Source of the DNA: an uncultured Christensenellaceae bacterium
Lineage (GTDB): Bacteria > Bacillota > Clostridia > Christensenellales > Borkfalkiaceae
Assembly (NCBI GenBank): GCA_910586655.1
Contig: CAJUIR010000001.1
Coordinates: 244,836-308,835 of the forward strand
Direction: 5' to 3'
Length of the DNA stretch: 64,000 nt
The notes under the pieces were generated by a model that worked only from the letters and a program-made list of their open reading frames with translations, was not told the DNA's origin and did no database searches. Below are positions 1-7,787 of this stretch, piece after piece. Within the stretch, counting starts at the first letter, position 1, and the number at the start of each line of letters is the position of its first letter. A program made the translations under genes and the position numbers.

Positions 1-1332
1 TCCGGCTGTATTGCCGGTGATCGTAACTGCGCCCAAATAGACCTTAGCGCTTGCCATATAAACCCCGCCGCCCTCAGTCGGGGAGGTGTTCCCCGAAATC
101 GTGCCGCCGAGTAAATAAGCCTTTGCATTCGTGTTAATCATAACTCCGCCGCCCCAGGAAATCGATGTCCCTGCGACATTGTCCGAAATCGTGCCGCCGT
201 TCATGATGAATTTGGCGGCTTGACCGCTCACCATAACGCCGCCGCCCGTTCTTGCACCGCCGCTCGTTCCGAGGCTGTGATTCTCTTTACTGAGTCCTGA
301 ACGGTTGCCGGTGATCGTTCCGCCGTTCATCGTAAAGACGGCGGAAAGGTTCCCGTAATTCAAAAGAGCGGGAACAACCGCTACGCCGCCGCCGTTCCCC
401 GCGGCATAGTTGCCGCTGATCGTTCCGCCGTTCATGGTAAAACTGCCCTGAATGACCGTCACGCCGCCGCCGAAGTCGTTGGAGGCATTGTTGCCGCTGA
501 TCGTTCCGCCGTTCATCACAAAACTGCCGGAAACATTCGTATTACCGACTGTAACACCCGCAGCATAGACGGCGGTATTATCGGAAATCGAACCGCCGTT
601 CATCACAAACGATCCTCTTACACGAACACCGCCTAACGGGTCGACCAACGTGGTGTTGTTATTGCTGATTTCGCCGCCGTTCATCGTAAAAGTCGCGCCG
701 ACATCCACCTGAACGGAAGGACCTGCCCCACCGCCGTTTTCCTGCACCACCGTAGTTAAGCAGTCTTTCAGCGCGCCGCCGTTCATGATCAGATTACCGC
801 CGTTCTTCACCCAAATTCCGCTGGCGTCTTGATTTTTGGTATGTCCGCCCGTAAGCGCGCCGCCGCCTAACGTATCGGTCAGCGTAAAATCCCCCTCTAC
901 CACGACCAACGCACCGTTTAACGCAGGTCCGCTTAAATTACGCGAAATGGTATATCCGTTTAAATTCAACGTAATATTTCTGCCTGCCGGGATATCCAAA
1001 TGGCGTTGGGGTTGACCGGCGTCGTCTAAACACCAGTCTTCGCCCAGTTCAACGTAAATGATTTTCCCTGCGTTCTTTGCATCTTCCGTCACTTCCTGCC
1101 AGATATCGGTTTTGGTTTTGCCGTCTGCATCTTTCAAAAGATACTTCACGTCAAAACTTTCCATTGCGGAAGAATTCGCCAAAGACGAAGCGACAGGAGT
1201 ACGTTTTGTAAATACATCACTCGAAGAGTTTAAGGGCGAGCAGAATATATAAACTGCACCCAAAAACAACGCTGCGACGAGCGTGATCAATAGCGCAATC
1301 AAACGATTCTTCGTAAATAATCTCTTCTTCAT
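1..1332 (-). CDS. Repeat-rich surface/envelope protein (3' end off the window)
   Basis: The reading frame is open from an ATG at 1332 down to base 1 (444 codons, no stop), so only the N-terminal part is seen. It starts MKKRLFTKNRLIALLITLVAALFLGAV (signal peptide or N-terminal anchor). Residues from about 60 form an Ig-like or beta-helix lead-in followed by many imperfect repeats built on F-x-M-N-G-G-x-I-S-G-N, typical of right-handed parallel beta-helix or autotransporter-like surface proteins in gut Firmicutes. Repeats of this kind usually fold as a solenoid outside the cell; the binding partner is unknown. A strong promoter and a leader of about 200 nt precede it. The missing C-terminus would show whether it has a sortase motif or another anchor. 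Function is not recognised. Confidence 0.85.
   Translation of the reverse strand, partial: MKKRLFTKNRLIALLITLVAALFLGAVYIFCSPLNSSSDVFTKRTPVASSLANSSAMESFDVKYLLKDADGKTKTDIWQEVTEDAKNAGKIIYVELGEDWCLDDAGQPQRHLDIPAGRNITLNLNGYTISRNLSGPALNGALVVVEGDFTLTDTLGGGALTGGHTKNQDASGIWVKNGGNLIMNGGALKDCLTTVVQENGGGAGPSVQVDVGATFTMNGGEISNNNTTLVDPLGGVRVRGSFVMNGGSISDNTAVYAAGVTVGNTNVSGSFVMNGGTISGNNASNDFGGGVTVIQGSFTMNGGTISGNYAAGNGGGVAVVPALLNYGNLSAVFTMNGGTITGNRSGLSKENHSLGTSGGARTGGGVMVSGQAAKFIMNGGTISDNVAGTSISWGGGVMINTNAKAYLLGGTISGNTSPTEGGGVYMASAKVYLGAVTITGNTAG
195..786 (-). repeat. In-frame imperfect repeats encoding F-x-M-N-G-G-x-I-S-G-N units
   Basis: The ten-base word cgccgttcat (coding ATGAACGGCG, Met-Asn-Gly) recurs at 195, 321, 426, 507, 594, 675 and 777. 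The spacings are 126, 105, 81, 87, 81 and 102, all multiples of three, so each unit is 27 to 42 residues. The flanking tgccgctgatcgttc segment is also shared by several units. This is the solenoid repeat array of the surface protein and could change length by recombination. Confidence 0.85.
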
Positions 1333-1535
1333 TGTGTTTTTCCTCTGTTATGCAGGCTATAAAACTTAGGTACAACCGTCAAGGCTGCCTGCACAAGTAC
1401 CCCGACAGTTGCCAACAATCCGCTCTTTTATGCGTTATTTTCGCCCCACCAAGTACCGAAAAAGGTACTACGTTCCTATGTAGTACTCGGAATGGGGATA
1501 ATCCCGCACATTAAGTTGAATCATTAGCATCTTCC
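1333..1535 (-). other. Long structured 5' leader of the surface-protein gene
   Basis: About 200 nt separate the promoter at 1536-1563 from the ATG at 1332 and hold no credible ORF. The minus strand contains a hairpin with arms agtactac/gtagtacc around 1462-1486, followed by a run of five T, which resembles an attenuator. A second long interrupted inverted repeat (gcaggc...gcctgc) spans about 1353-1392. I could not match it to a known riboswitch family. AGAGGAAAAA just before the ATG is the likely ribosome binding site. Confidence 0.4.
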
Positions 1536-1563
1536 ATTTTAATCGTTTTTTTTGTTTTGTCAA
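1536..1563 (-). promoter_or_regulatory. Sigma-A type promoter of the surface-protein gene
   Basis: On the minus strand TTGACA (1563-1558) and TAAAAT (1541-1536) are separated by 16 bases. It is the only strong promoter in the 384-base gap between the surface-protein gene and the lipoprotein gene. Confidence 0.7.
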
Positions 1564-1658
1564 GACACTTTTATGAAATTATGAATCAATCGTGTATTTT
1601 TTCGTGGTAATTCCCCCTTTTTTTTGCATTCATGGAAATTTATAGTGCAAATATACAA

Positions 1659-1692
1659 AAACCGACAGGAACTTTTTGCTCCTGTCGGTTTG
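1659..1692 (-). terminator. Terminator of the 923-residue lipoprotein gene
   Basis: A perfect 12-bp stem aaaccgacagga/tcctgtcggttt with a 10-nt loop is followed on the minus strand by five T. It lies 25 bases after the stop codon of the lipoprotein gene. Confidence 0.85.
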
Positions 1693-1716
1693 TTTGCATT
1701 TCCTTAATACAAACCT

Positions 1717-4488
1717 TTATGCCGTTTCTTCGGGAATTTCGGGTTCGGGCTGCCCGGGCTCCACTTCCGGTTGTTCCGGTTCTACTTCGGGCGCGTCTTT
1801 TATTGTAAGCACGTATCGCGTCCAACCGTTAAAATCGCGGAATTCGTAGGAATAGAGTTTTCCGCCCAATTCGATTTCGGCAATGCCGTCTTCGTTCCCG
1901 ATATCGGTATTCCCGTCGCCGCAGTGCGCTAAATACTGTCCGTTCGCCAACTGCGTGAGATCTACTTTTACTGCAAACGTTCCCTCTCCCGTCACGGCAA
2001 CCGTCATGCGATCGGAAAGATCGGTTCTGTTCCATCCCGCGTCGGGATTCTGCACGTCAAAATAGAAAGTAAGCGCAGAAATTTCTTCGGGCGTGTAGTT
2101 TTCGTATACGCCGTCCAGTACGAGATACATTTTGCCCGCTTCTTTATCCGCTTCCAAACGGACGGTATTGCCGAGCGTGTATCTCTTTTCAAACGTATCG
2201 TCTACGGTCACGGCAACGCAATCCCACGCAAACCCTTCGCGGTATACGATCTGATAGGAAAGTCCGCTTGCCAACGTAAGCGTTTCCGTTTCAAACCAAT
2301 CGATCGACGGTTTCAAATCGTTTTCGCCGCTGCCCGTCGGGAAAGATCCGTCTGCCTTCGCGTGATTGAAGTGCGTTGCATATACGCCGTTCGCTTTGAG
2401 CGACGTGACGTCGAGCACCACTTCGAACCGTTCGTCGTCCAGAATATTTACAACGTGCCGGTTGGAAAGGAATACGTCATACCCCTCTAATTTTCCGTCG
2501 GCAGGATTGTTCTGCACTTCGAACAAATACAGCGATTTGATCGACGCCGAAAGAATCTCTTTTACCAATTCGGCTTCGTCCGCATCGTTCATGTCGTAAC
2601 CGTTCACCGTAGCGGTATAAACGCCGCCGCCGATCACAAAGCATGCTTTTCCGTCCCGTTCTTCCAACGTAATGACAGGCGTTTCGATGACCGCGCTGTC
2701 TACCAACACGAGACTGTTGCTGTCGATGCCGAGAACGACGCGGTTGCTTGCATCCGCAAATACGGAATAGCGAATAAGTCCGATTGCAACAGACTTGGGA
2801 AGAGTCATATCTTCCGAATAGCGGAGGTTGCTGCCGCCGACGACAATATTGTGCTGATTGTTGACCTGTAACTCGGTCACGTCGGCTTTTAAGGTAAATT
2901 TACCTTCTCCGTACGTTACCAGTGTCGCCTCTATTCCGCCGACCGTAACGTCGAACAGATCGGGAACATATCCGATGACTTCGCTGTATTCGCCTGAAAT
3001 CGTAAGTTCGACGCGGTTCTGATTCTTTTTCATCGCAATGGACGTCACCGTTTGCGTCATTTTGCGGTTGGCGTCGAACGGGCTGATCACGCAGTCTTCG
3101 CCGTCGTCGGGAATGATCAGAAGACTATCGATATTCGCGGCAAAATTATATGCCGGCTGTGCGGGAGAAACAATGCCGTGATGCAGGATTTTCAGTTCGA
3201 TAACGTTTCTGCCCTCTTCGAAACTGATATTTTCAAGCGGGACTTCTTTCCAGTTCACCCATAGAATCGGGTTGGGGGCGCCGTCCGGCGAAACTCCGCC
3301 GTGTAGGACCGCCTCGTCGGGAATGTCGCATTTGATTCCGTTCACGTACACTTCGCACAGACGATTGAACTGGATGTCGCCGATCTCGATCGGCGTCCAC
3401 TCGCCGTTGTCGCGCAACAGATAGGATGACGCAAGGCGGAACGCGATTTTCCCCGTTGCAACCTTCGACGATTCAAACAGGAACGAAACGGTATCGCCTT
3501 GCTCCAATCCGCCCAAATAGACGTCGCCGTGCGCATGATAATTTTCCGCATCGTTCAAGTAGTCTTCGGAAGCAAGATAAGACTCAATCGTATTTTTATA
3601 CGCGTCGCTTTCAAGATAACTCGAAATCAGATTTTTATAAGTATCGCTGTTTTCGTATTCTTTCAGCGCGGCGGCGATGCCTTGCTCCGTCCTGTCTTCT
3701 AAAGTAGCAATAAAAGCGTCTTTTACTTGTTTGACGTACTTGGCTTTGACTTCCGATTCTTTCAGAAGTTTCGCGCCGCGTTTCGCGTCTTCAAACGTCG
3801 CGTCCAGGCCGAAGTTGCCTTGATCGCTCGTACTTGCAGGATTAGGCACTTCGCCGTTGAGCAATCCGCTTTCCGCCTCGATATACGCGGCGCTGGATAT
3901 TTCAACGTCCACTTCGATTGTGTAGCCGCCGATACTCACCGTTACCTTATCGGTGTTGCGATCCAACGGACCGGACGGCGTGATTTTCGCATTGTTGGGC
4001 GTAATTTCGATGTCTGTCGTCGCGCCGTTCTGCAACGTCGCAGTGACGACCATGCCGCTGCAATCGAACGACTGCCCCGCGTTATATTCCGTTTTCGGAG
4101 CAGTCTTGATCACGGCATTTGTAATCTTATTGGTCACGTTTACTTTTAACGTAGCGGACTTCGTAATCTCTTGTTCGGTGTAAGAAACCGTTACCGTTTT
4201 GGAAGACTCGAACGCACCCGAATCGACCGTCAATTTTTTCACGTCGCAAATCCAACCCGTTACGGTTTTTTCTTTTCCGTCCGAATAAACGGCAACGACT
4301 TCCATGCCGTCCGGCTTAAAATCACTGCCCGTAACGTAGACCGTAGTCGTCGGCTGTTTTACGATTCTGATTGCCGATAATTGCTTTTCGGTCTTACCGC
4401 ATGCCGTCAACACAAAAATGCCCAACAACAGAAAAACCGAAATCAATGCAACAGATGATCTTCCGATTGCACGTTTCATTTTCCCCAT
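1717..4488 (-). CDS. Large cell-surface lipoprotein with Ig-like domains
   Basis: 923 residues. The N-terminus is a lipoprotein signal peptide, basic start and hydrophobic core ending LTAC, with Cys30 as the lipidated residue. Residues about 35-200 contain two bacterial Ig-like modules of the Big_3 kind (pattern T-x-Y-x-x-G-x-x-F-x-x-x-G-M-x-V). A helical stretch at about 230-310 with repeated SDTYKNLISS-like segments leads into a beta-rich region that resembles carbohydrate-binding or jelly-roll modules. The C-terminus is a Pro/Glu-rich tail (repeats of PEVEPEQ). It is probably exposed on the outer face of the membrane and may bind glycans, but no catalytic signature is visible. It has its own promoter at 4576-4604 and a terminator, so it is a single-gene unit. 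RBS GGAGGGG lies just before the ATG. Confidence 0.85.
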   Translation of the reverse strand: MGKMKRAIGRSSVALISVFLLLGIFVLTACGKTEKQLSAIRIVKQPTTTVYVTGSDFKPDGMEVVAVYSDGKEKTVTGWICDVKKLTVDSGAFESSKTVTVSYTEQEITKSATLKVNVTNKITNAVIKTAPKTEYNAGQSFDCSGMVVTATLQNGATTDIEITPNNAKITPSGPLDRNTDKVTVSIGGYTIEVDVEISSAAYIEAESGLLNGEVPNPASTSDQGNFGLDATFEDAKRGAKLLKESEVKAKYVKQVKDAFIATLEDRTEQGIAAALKEYENSDTYKNLISSYLESDAYKNTIESYLASEDYLNDAENYHAHGDVYLGGLEQGDTVSFLFESSKVATGKIAFRLASSYLLRDNGEWTPIEIGDIQFNRLCEVYVNGIKCDIPDEAVLHGGVSPDGAPNPILWVNWKEVPLENISFEEGRNVIELKILHHGIVSPAQPAYNFAANIDSLLIIPDDGEDCVISPFDANRKMTQTVTSIAMKKNQNRVELTISGEYSEVIGYVPDLFDVTVGGIEATLVTYGEGKFTLKADVTELQVNNQHNIVVGGSNLRYSEDMTLPKSVAIGLIRYSVFADASNRVVLGIDSNSLVLVDSAVIETPVITLEERDGKACFVIGGGVYTATVNGYDMNDADEAELVKEILSASIKSLYLFEVQNNPADGKLEGYDVFLSNRHVVNILDDERFEVVLDVTSLKANGVYATHFNHAKADGSFPTGSGENDLKPSIDWFETETLTLASGLSYQIVYREGFAWDCVAVTVDDTFEKRYTLGNTVRLEADKEAGKMYLVLDGVYENYTPEEISALTFYFDVQNPDAGWNRTDLSDRMTVAVTGEGTFAVKVDLTQLANGQYLAHCGDGNTDIGNEDGIAEIELGGKLYSYEFRDFNGWTRYVLTIKDAPEVEPEQPEVEPGQPEPEIPEETA

Positions 4489-4575
4489 AGTTCCCCTCCG
4501 TCCCTTTCTTTTGTTCTTTTGTAATTACACGCTCAATTATGATAATTTATATCATTATAATTTACGCGCTTCATT

Positions 4576-4604
4576 ATTATAAATTAACCGTCCCGCGATG
4601 TCAA
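4576..4604 (-). promoter_or_regulatory. Consensus promoter of the lipoprotein gene
   Basis: On the minus strand TTGACA (4604-4599), exactly 17 bases, then TATAAT (4581-4576): a perfect consensus match about 90 bases before the ATG at 4488. Confidence 0.85.
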
Positions 4605-4653
4605 TACCCTAATTTTTTCTAATTTATTTTTGTACTGCATTCGGTATCAAAAA

Positions 4654-4686
4654 AACACCGCATCCGCCAAGCGCGATGCGATGTTT
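4654..4686 (-). terminator. Terminator of the lipoprotein phosphatase gene
   Basis: An inverted repeat aacatcgcatc/gatgcggtgtt on the minus strand, one mismatch, is followed by seven T. It begins 30 bases downstream of the phosphatase stop codon. Confidence 0.75.
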
Positions 4687-4715
4687 TAACATTTATATAT
4701 TTATGACTTTATATA

Positions 4716-5864
4716 TTATCCCAACATGATTTTCCGAACGGAATCCAAATGCTTTTTTGAAACGCCGATCGAGATAAGACAGTTTTCGATCCGTTCGCTC
4801 AGAGTGCTGCCCTGATACGTCTGGATCGTATTCACATAAGAAGAAATATTCCCTGCCGTACGCCTGCTGCCGATATTACTGAAATTGGAAAACAGATAAT
4901 CCCGATATAAATCTTCTTGGCGCACGCCCAGAAGTCCGTTCACGAGAAACGCAAAAAAACCCGTTCGGTCAGTCCCGATACTGCAATGAAATATGATCGG
5001 ATAATTGTTTTCGTCTGCAATGAATTCAAAAAACGATAAAATTGCCGCGCGAAAGATTTGATCTTCCAAATAATTATCGTTGCCGCGCGACCATTCCATG
5101 GGAATGTTCCGATAAATTACTCCCTCGCCGAGCGGGCTCGAAACAATTCCGCCGTTTTCCGTATTGTGCGCATCGGGCATCCGCAAATCGACTTCCGAAC
5201 GCACGCCGAACACTTCTTTGAATTGAAAAATGCCCGATTGCGTAATCTCGATCTCTACTTCCGGCTGCTCGCTCTTATTAAGTCTGCCGCAACGAATCAA
5301 TTTCCCTTGCTTTACCGTTTTGCCGCTTGACGTCTTCCAGCCGCCTAAATCCCTGACGTTTCGCACCCCCTCTATCTGCAAATTGCGGGGCGCGGATTCG
5401 GGCACGTCGAACGAGCGCACCGGCGAAACGCTCTTTCGCCCGTTTTTCATGAGCGCCGTGACGCGGTAATAGTAAGTCGCGCCCAATAACAAATTATAAA
5501 CGTCGTATTGCGGTTGGTTGGTTTCGTAAACGATAGGATCGCTGAATTTTGGATTGAGAGAAAGTTCCAACCGATATTTCCCGATGTCGGCTCCGCCCCC
5601 GTCCGATTGTGCCAACCACTCGATATGAACGGGCGCAGGACGGTCCAAGACCGTTTTGCCGTTCGCCTCTTGCGGTACGGATAAATAGTGACCGTTTAAA
5701 TATTGTGTTTGCAATGCGGTATGAACCGTGATATCTCTATCGCTTAAATCGTCGATCGTCCAATCGAGCCGAACGTTACCGGAACAGCCGAAAAACGCAA
5801 AAGTCAGTCCCAGCGAGAGAATCAGCATGCCGATTCTGCGCATACTGCGAATTTTATAAGACAT
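4716..5864 (-). CDS. Lipoprotein tyrosine/serine phosphatase with N-terminal FN3-like module
   Basis: 382 residues. A lipobox near residue 26 (AFFGC) predicts anchoring to the outside of the membrane. Residues about 70-155 look like a fibronectin type III module (YRLELSLNPKFSDP, YYYRVTALMKNG). From about 165 the protein matches the Y_phosphatase3 family: it has the characteristic NVRDLGGW segment, then the P-loop HCSIGTDRTG, which is the C-x5-R signature with nucleophile Cys and the phosphate-binding Arg. The family dephosphorylates phosphotyrosine, phosphoserine or phosphoinositide substrates; an extracellular location makes a phospholipid or host substrate possible, but this is inference. 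RBS GGAGGG precedes the ATG. It lies downstream of tRNA-Leu. Confidence 0.85.
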   Translation of the reverse strand: MSYKIRSMRRIGMLILSLGLTFAFFGCSGNVRLDWTIDDLSDRDITVHTALQTQYLNGHYLSVPQEANGKTVLDRPAPVHIEWLAQSDGGGADIGKYRLELSLNPKFSDPIVYETNQPQYDVYNLLLGATYYYRVTALMKNGRKSVSPVRSFDVPESAPRNLQIEGVRNVRDLGGWKTSSGKTVKQGKLIRCGRLNKSEQPEVEIEITQSGIFQFKEVFGVRSEVDLRMPDAHNTENGGIVSSPLGEGVIYRNIPMEWSRGNDNYLEDQIFRAAILSFFEFIADENNYPIIFHCSIGTDRTGFFAFLVNGLLGVRQEDLYRDYLFSNFSNIGSRRTAGNISSYVNTIQTYQGSTLSERIENCLISIGVSKKHLDSVRKIMLG

Positions 5865-6006
5865 GCCGCCCTCCTTCGTCTTTTTCCGATCATACTACAA
5901 ACGCCGTCCGTTTGTCAATCGGTGGCAATGATCGCCGCAACTCTAAGTTTTCCGAAGATCGATCCAAATGAAAAACGTGCAAATACGAATCGGATTGCAC
6001 GCTTTC

Positions 6007-6089
6007 TGGTACGGACGACAAGATTTGAACTTGCAAGGTTTCCCATCGGATTCTAAGTCCGACGCGTCTGCCAATTCCGCCACGTCCGT
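6007..6089 (-). tRNA. tRNA-Leu (anticodon UAG)
   Basis: The acceptor stem ACGGACG/CGTCCGT is closed and CCA is encoded. The anticodon arm is TCGGA-CTTAGAA-TCCGA with TAG at positions 34-36. The D-arm sequence GTGGCGGAATTGGCAGACGC is typical of leucine tRNAs. A long variable arm and the TTCAAAT T-loop are present. Confidence 0.93.
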
Positions 6090-6129
6090 AAAATAATTGC
6101 ACTTGCTGAAACTTTAGGAAATTGAAACC

Positions 6130-6158
6130 ATCATATCAAACTTTAAAAAAAAACGCAA
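6130..6158 (-). promoter_or_regulatory. Promoter of tRNA-Leu(UAG)
   Basis: On the minus strand TTGCGT (6158-6153), 17 bases, TATGAT (6135-6130), about 40 bases before the tRNA 5' end. Confidence 0.55.
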
Positions 6159-6308
6159 GTTTTTTATACGAAAAAAGAAACACGACGGAAAATCATACGT
6201 TTCCGCCGGTCTTGATATCATGATAAAAGGTCTACATCAGTAAACAAAAATAAACGAATTTCGGTATTAATATAATATAAAATTTGATAAACGGAGAAGA
6301 AAAAATCC

Positions 6309-6611
6309 ATGAAAAAACTGACAACAATTGAACAAACGATTGTTACGGACAACGTGAATAATGCGCAGCCCGTACATAGGAAAACGTTCGGCGAAATGTT
6401 AAAATTCTGGTCTATTTTCGATATCATCTATAAGACCAACCACCGATATATTGTGGAAACGATTTATTCGCCCTATGAGTGCAAGCAAACAAACATCCAT
6501 AAATCGATGAAAGTATTTGTCAGCGAACGAACATTAACGCGTTACCGTAAAAATTATCTGACGTGTTATTTCGCCTATTTTAATTGGGACGAACAAGGTA
6601 CCCGTTCTTAA
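6309..6611 (+). CDS. Small HTH-like protein (ArpU/RinA-like), paralogue A
   Basis: 100 residues. The C-terminal half reads SERTLTRYRKNYLTCYFAYF, the pattern of the last helix of sigma-70 region 4-like regulators of the ArpU/RinA type (S-x-R/K-T-L/V-x-R-Y-R-K). It is clearly related to the protein at 6974-7288, sharing T-I-E near the start, IY in the middle and S-E-x-T-L-x-R-Y-R-K-x-Y at the end. GGAGAAG is 7 bases before the ATG and TATAAT lies at 6271-6276. The segment is strikingly AT-rich relative to the flanking genes. A DNA-binding regulatory role is likely, but no target is known. Confidence 0.6.
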   Translation: MKKLTTIEQTIVTDNVNNAQPVHRKTFGEMLKFWSIFDIIYKTNHRYIVETIYSPYECKQTNIHKSMKVFVSERTLTRYRKNYLTCYFAYFNWDEQGTRS

Positions 6612-6636
6612 TTGATTCTCATTTTCGCGCATCTTC

Positions 6637-6861
6637 TTAGACGGGAAATTTTTCTTCGATATTCCAATCTAAACCGTGTTCTTTCGCGCCTTCCCACATT
6701 TGTATGATTTCCAAACATTCTACGTAAGCAGTCTTTAATCCGTCTGTAAAATTTTTATTATCGATACCGCGCGAAAGGTTCGATAAATCCTTTAAATAAT
6801 AACTTAATAAATCGATTAAATGCTCTAATACTTCTTGACCGGAAAGTTTTTTCACTTTCAA
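6637..6861 (-). CDS. Conserved small protein of unknown function
   Basis: 74 residues, acidic and helical (V-L-E-H-L-I-D-L-L-S-Y-Y, A-Y-V-E-C-L-E-I-I-Q-M-W-E). The pattern A-Y-x-E-C-L-E-I-I-Q-x-W resembles a small uncharacterised family I associate with Clostridia. The start is TTG at 6861, chosen because AAAGGAT stands six bases before it. It is transcribed towards paralogue A and away from paralogue B, so it sits between the two HTH-like genes. Function unknown. Confidence 0.6.
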   Translation of the reverse strand: MKVKKLSGQEVLEHLIDLLSYYLKDLSNLSRGIDNKNFTDGLKTAYVECLEIIQMWEGAKEHGLDWNIEEKFPV

Positions 6862-6973
6862 AATTATCCTTTTTTTCTTTTTGTAATTTTTTTTAATTTT
6901 AACATATAGTGAATGTAATATCTGCCAAATTTTGACAGTTTTCGACCCGAGCGCGATGCTATCATTTTACAAT

Positions 6974-7288
6974 ATGAGTCAATTGCAAACGATTGAAAAT
7001 TACATAAGAAATTCACTGTTGGAAAAGGACGAAAGATATTATTCGGTGAAAATTGCATTTGAGCAGACACAGGAATATTTTAAGATTTACGACTGTATGG
7101 AGAGTACCTGCCATTGCTCCGTAATGCGTGAAATTTATTTAAAACCCAAAAACAGTATTATCAATTTATCTCTTCGTACGCATTTGAGCGAGAAAACACT
7201 CTACCGTTATCGCAAAAAATATATATCTTATTTCTGTTATTTTTTTAACGGAGACGTATTAAGCGAAGCGGCAATTGCAGGCAAATAA
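6974..7288 (+). CDS. Small HTH-like protein (ArpU/RinA-like), paralogue B
   Basis: 104 residues from the ATG at 6974. The frame is open back to a TTG at 6932, but the ATG at 6974 aligns with the start of paralogue A (M-x-x-L-x-T-I-E-x-x-I), so it is preferred; no good Shine-Dalgarno precedes any of the candidates. The C-terminus has LSEKTLYRYRKKYISYFCYFF, the same ArpU/RinA-like last helix as paralogue A. A U-tailed hairpin at 7303-7345 ends it. Probably DNA-binding; role unknown. Confidence 0.6.
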   Translation: MSQLQTIENYIRNSLLEKDERYYSVKIAFEQTQEYFKIYDCMESTCHCSVMREIYLKPKNSIINLSLRTHLSEKTLYRYRKKYISYFCYFFNGDVLSEAAIAGK

Positions 7289-7302
7289 CGGAATAAAAAC
7301 AG

Positions 7303-7345
7303 AACCCTGTATTTCGGCGTTACCCGCGCGAAATACAGGGTTTTT
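7303..7345 (+). terminator. Terminator of paralogue B
   Basis: Stem aaccctgtatttcg/cgaaatacagggtt with a short loop, then a run of T on the plus strand, 15 bases after the stop codon. It abuts the 3' end of tRNA-Val on the other strand and may also help to terminate that transcript. Confidence 0.75.
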
Positions 7346-7421
7346 GGTGGGGACGACAGAACTCGAATCTGTGACCTTTTGCATGTCAAGCAAACGCTCT
7401 AACCAACTGAGCTACGCCCCC
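7345..7421 (-). tRNA. tRNA-Val (anticodon GAC)
   Basis: 77 nt with encoded CCA. Acceptor GGGGGCG/CGTCCCC (one G-U pair), D-arm TAGCTCAGTTGGTTAGAGC, anticodon arm TTTGC-TTGACAT-GCAAA with GAC at 34-36, T-loop TTCGAGT. Confidence 0.95.
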
Positions 7422-7438
7422 GAAAACATAACGGTACT

Positions 7439-7467
7439 ATCATACCCGAACAATCGGAAAGTGTCAA
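7439..7467 (-). promoter_or_regulatory. Promoter of tRNA-Val(GAC)
   Basis: Minus strand TTGACA (7467-7462), 17 bases, TATGAT (7444-7439), about 18 bases before the tRNA 5' end. Confidence 0.85.
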
Positions 7468-7649
7468 GCATTCTTTCGCAAATTTTAAAAAAATTCCGAT
7501 AATTTCATAGAGAGGAACGATTACCAATGTGATGTTTAAATTATAAATGTTGTGTTCGGTAAAAAGGAAATCAATTAATTATATTACTTTAAAGCGTTCT
7601 CGCTTGCATTGTCTGTTTCTTTGACCTCAACGGCGAAAACGGCGCAAAA

Positions 7650-7675
7650 GAAAAAGAAACCGAAAACTCGGTTTC
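7650..7675 (-). terminator. Terminator after tRNA-Leu(CAG)
   Basis: Stem GAAACCGA/TCGGTTTC with a four-base loop followed on the minus strand by TTTTTCTTTT. It ends the long transcript that finishes with the S51 peptidase gene and tRNA-Leu. Confidence 0.8.
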
Positions 7676-7704
7676 TCAATCTGGGTGTTCGTATACCCCT
7701 GTTC

Positions 7705-7787
7705 TGGTGCGGACGAAGGGACTCGAACCCCCATGGTCTCCCACAGGAACCTGAAACCTGCGCGTCTGCCAATTTCGCCACGTCCGC
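7705..7787 (-). tRNA. tRNA-Leu (anticodon CAG)
   Basis: Acceptor GCGGACG/CGTCCGC with encoded CCA, leucine-type D-arm GTGGCGAAATTGGCAGACGC, anticodon loop TTCAGGT giving CAG, a long variable arm and T-loop TTCGAGT. The loop-proximal anticodon-stem pair appears to be T-T. The 5' end directly abuts the stop codon of the upstream peptidase gene. Confidence 0.92.

Noticed and set aside
1333..1535. Cyclic-di-GMP riboswitch in the surface-protein leader
   Set aside because: The conserved cores of the known classes are not found; only generic hairpins are present.
5890..6102. Short open frame over tRNA-Leu(UAG)
   Set aside because: It is a translation of the tRNA gene itself, a common false gene.
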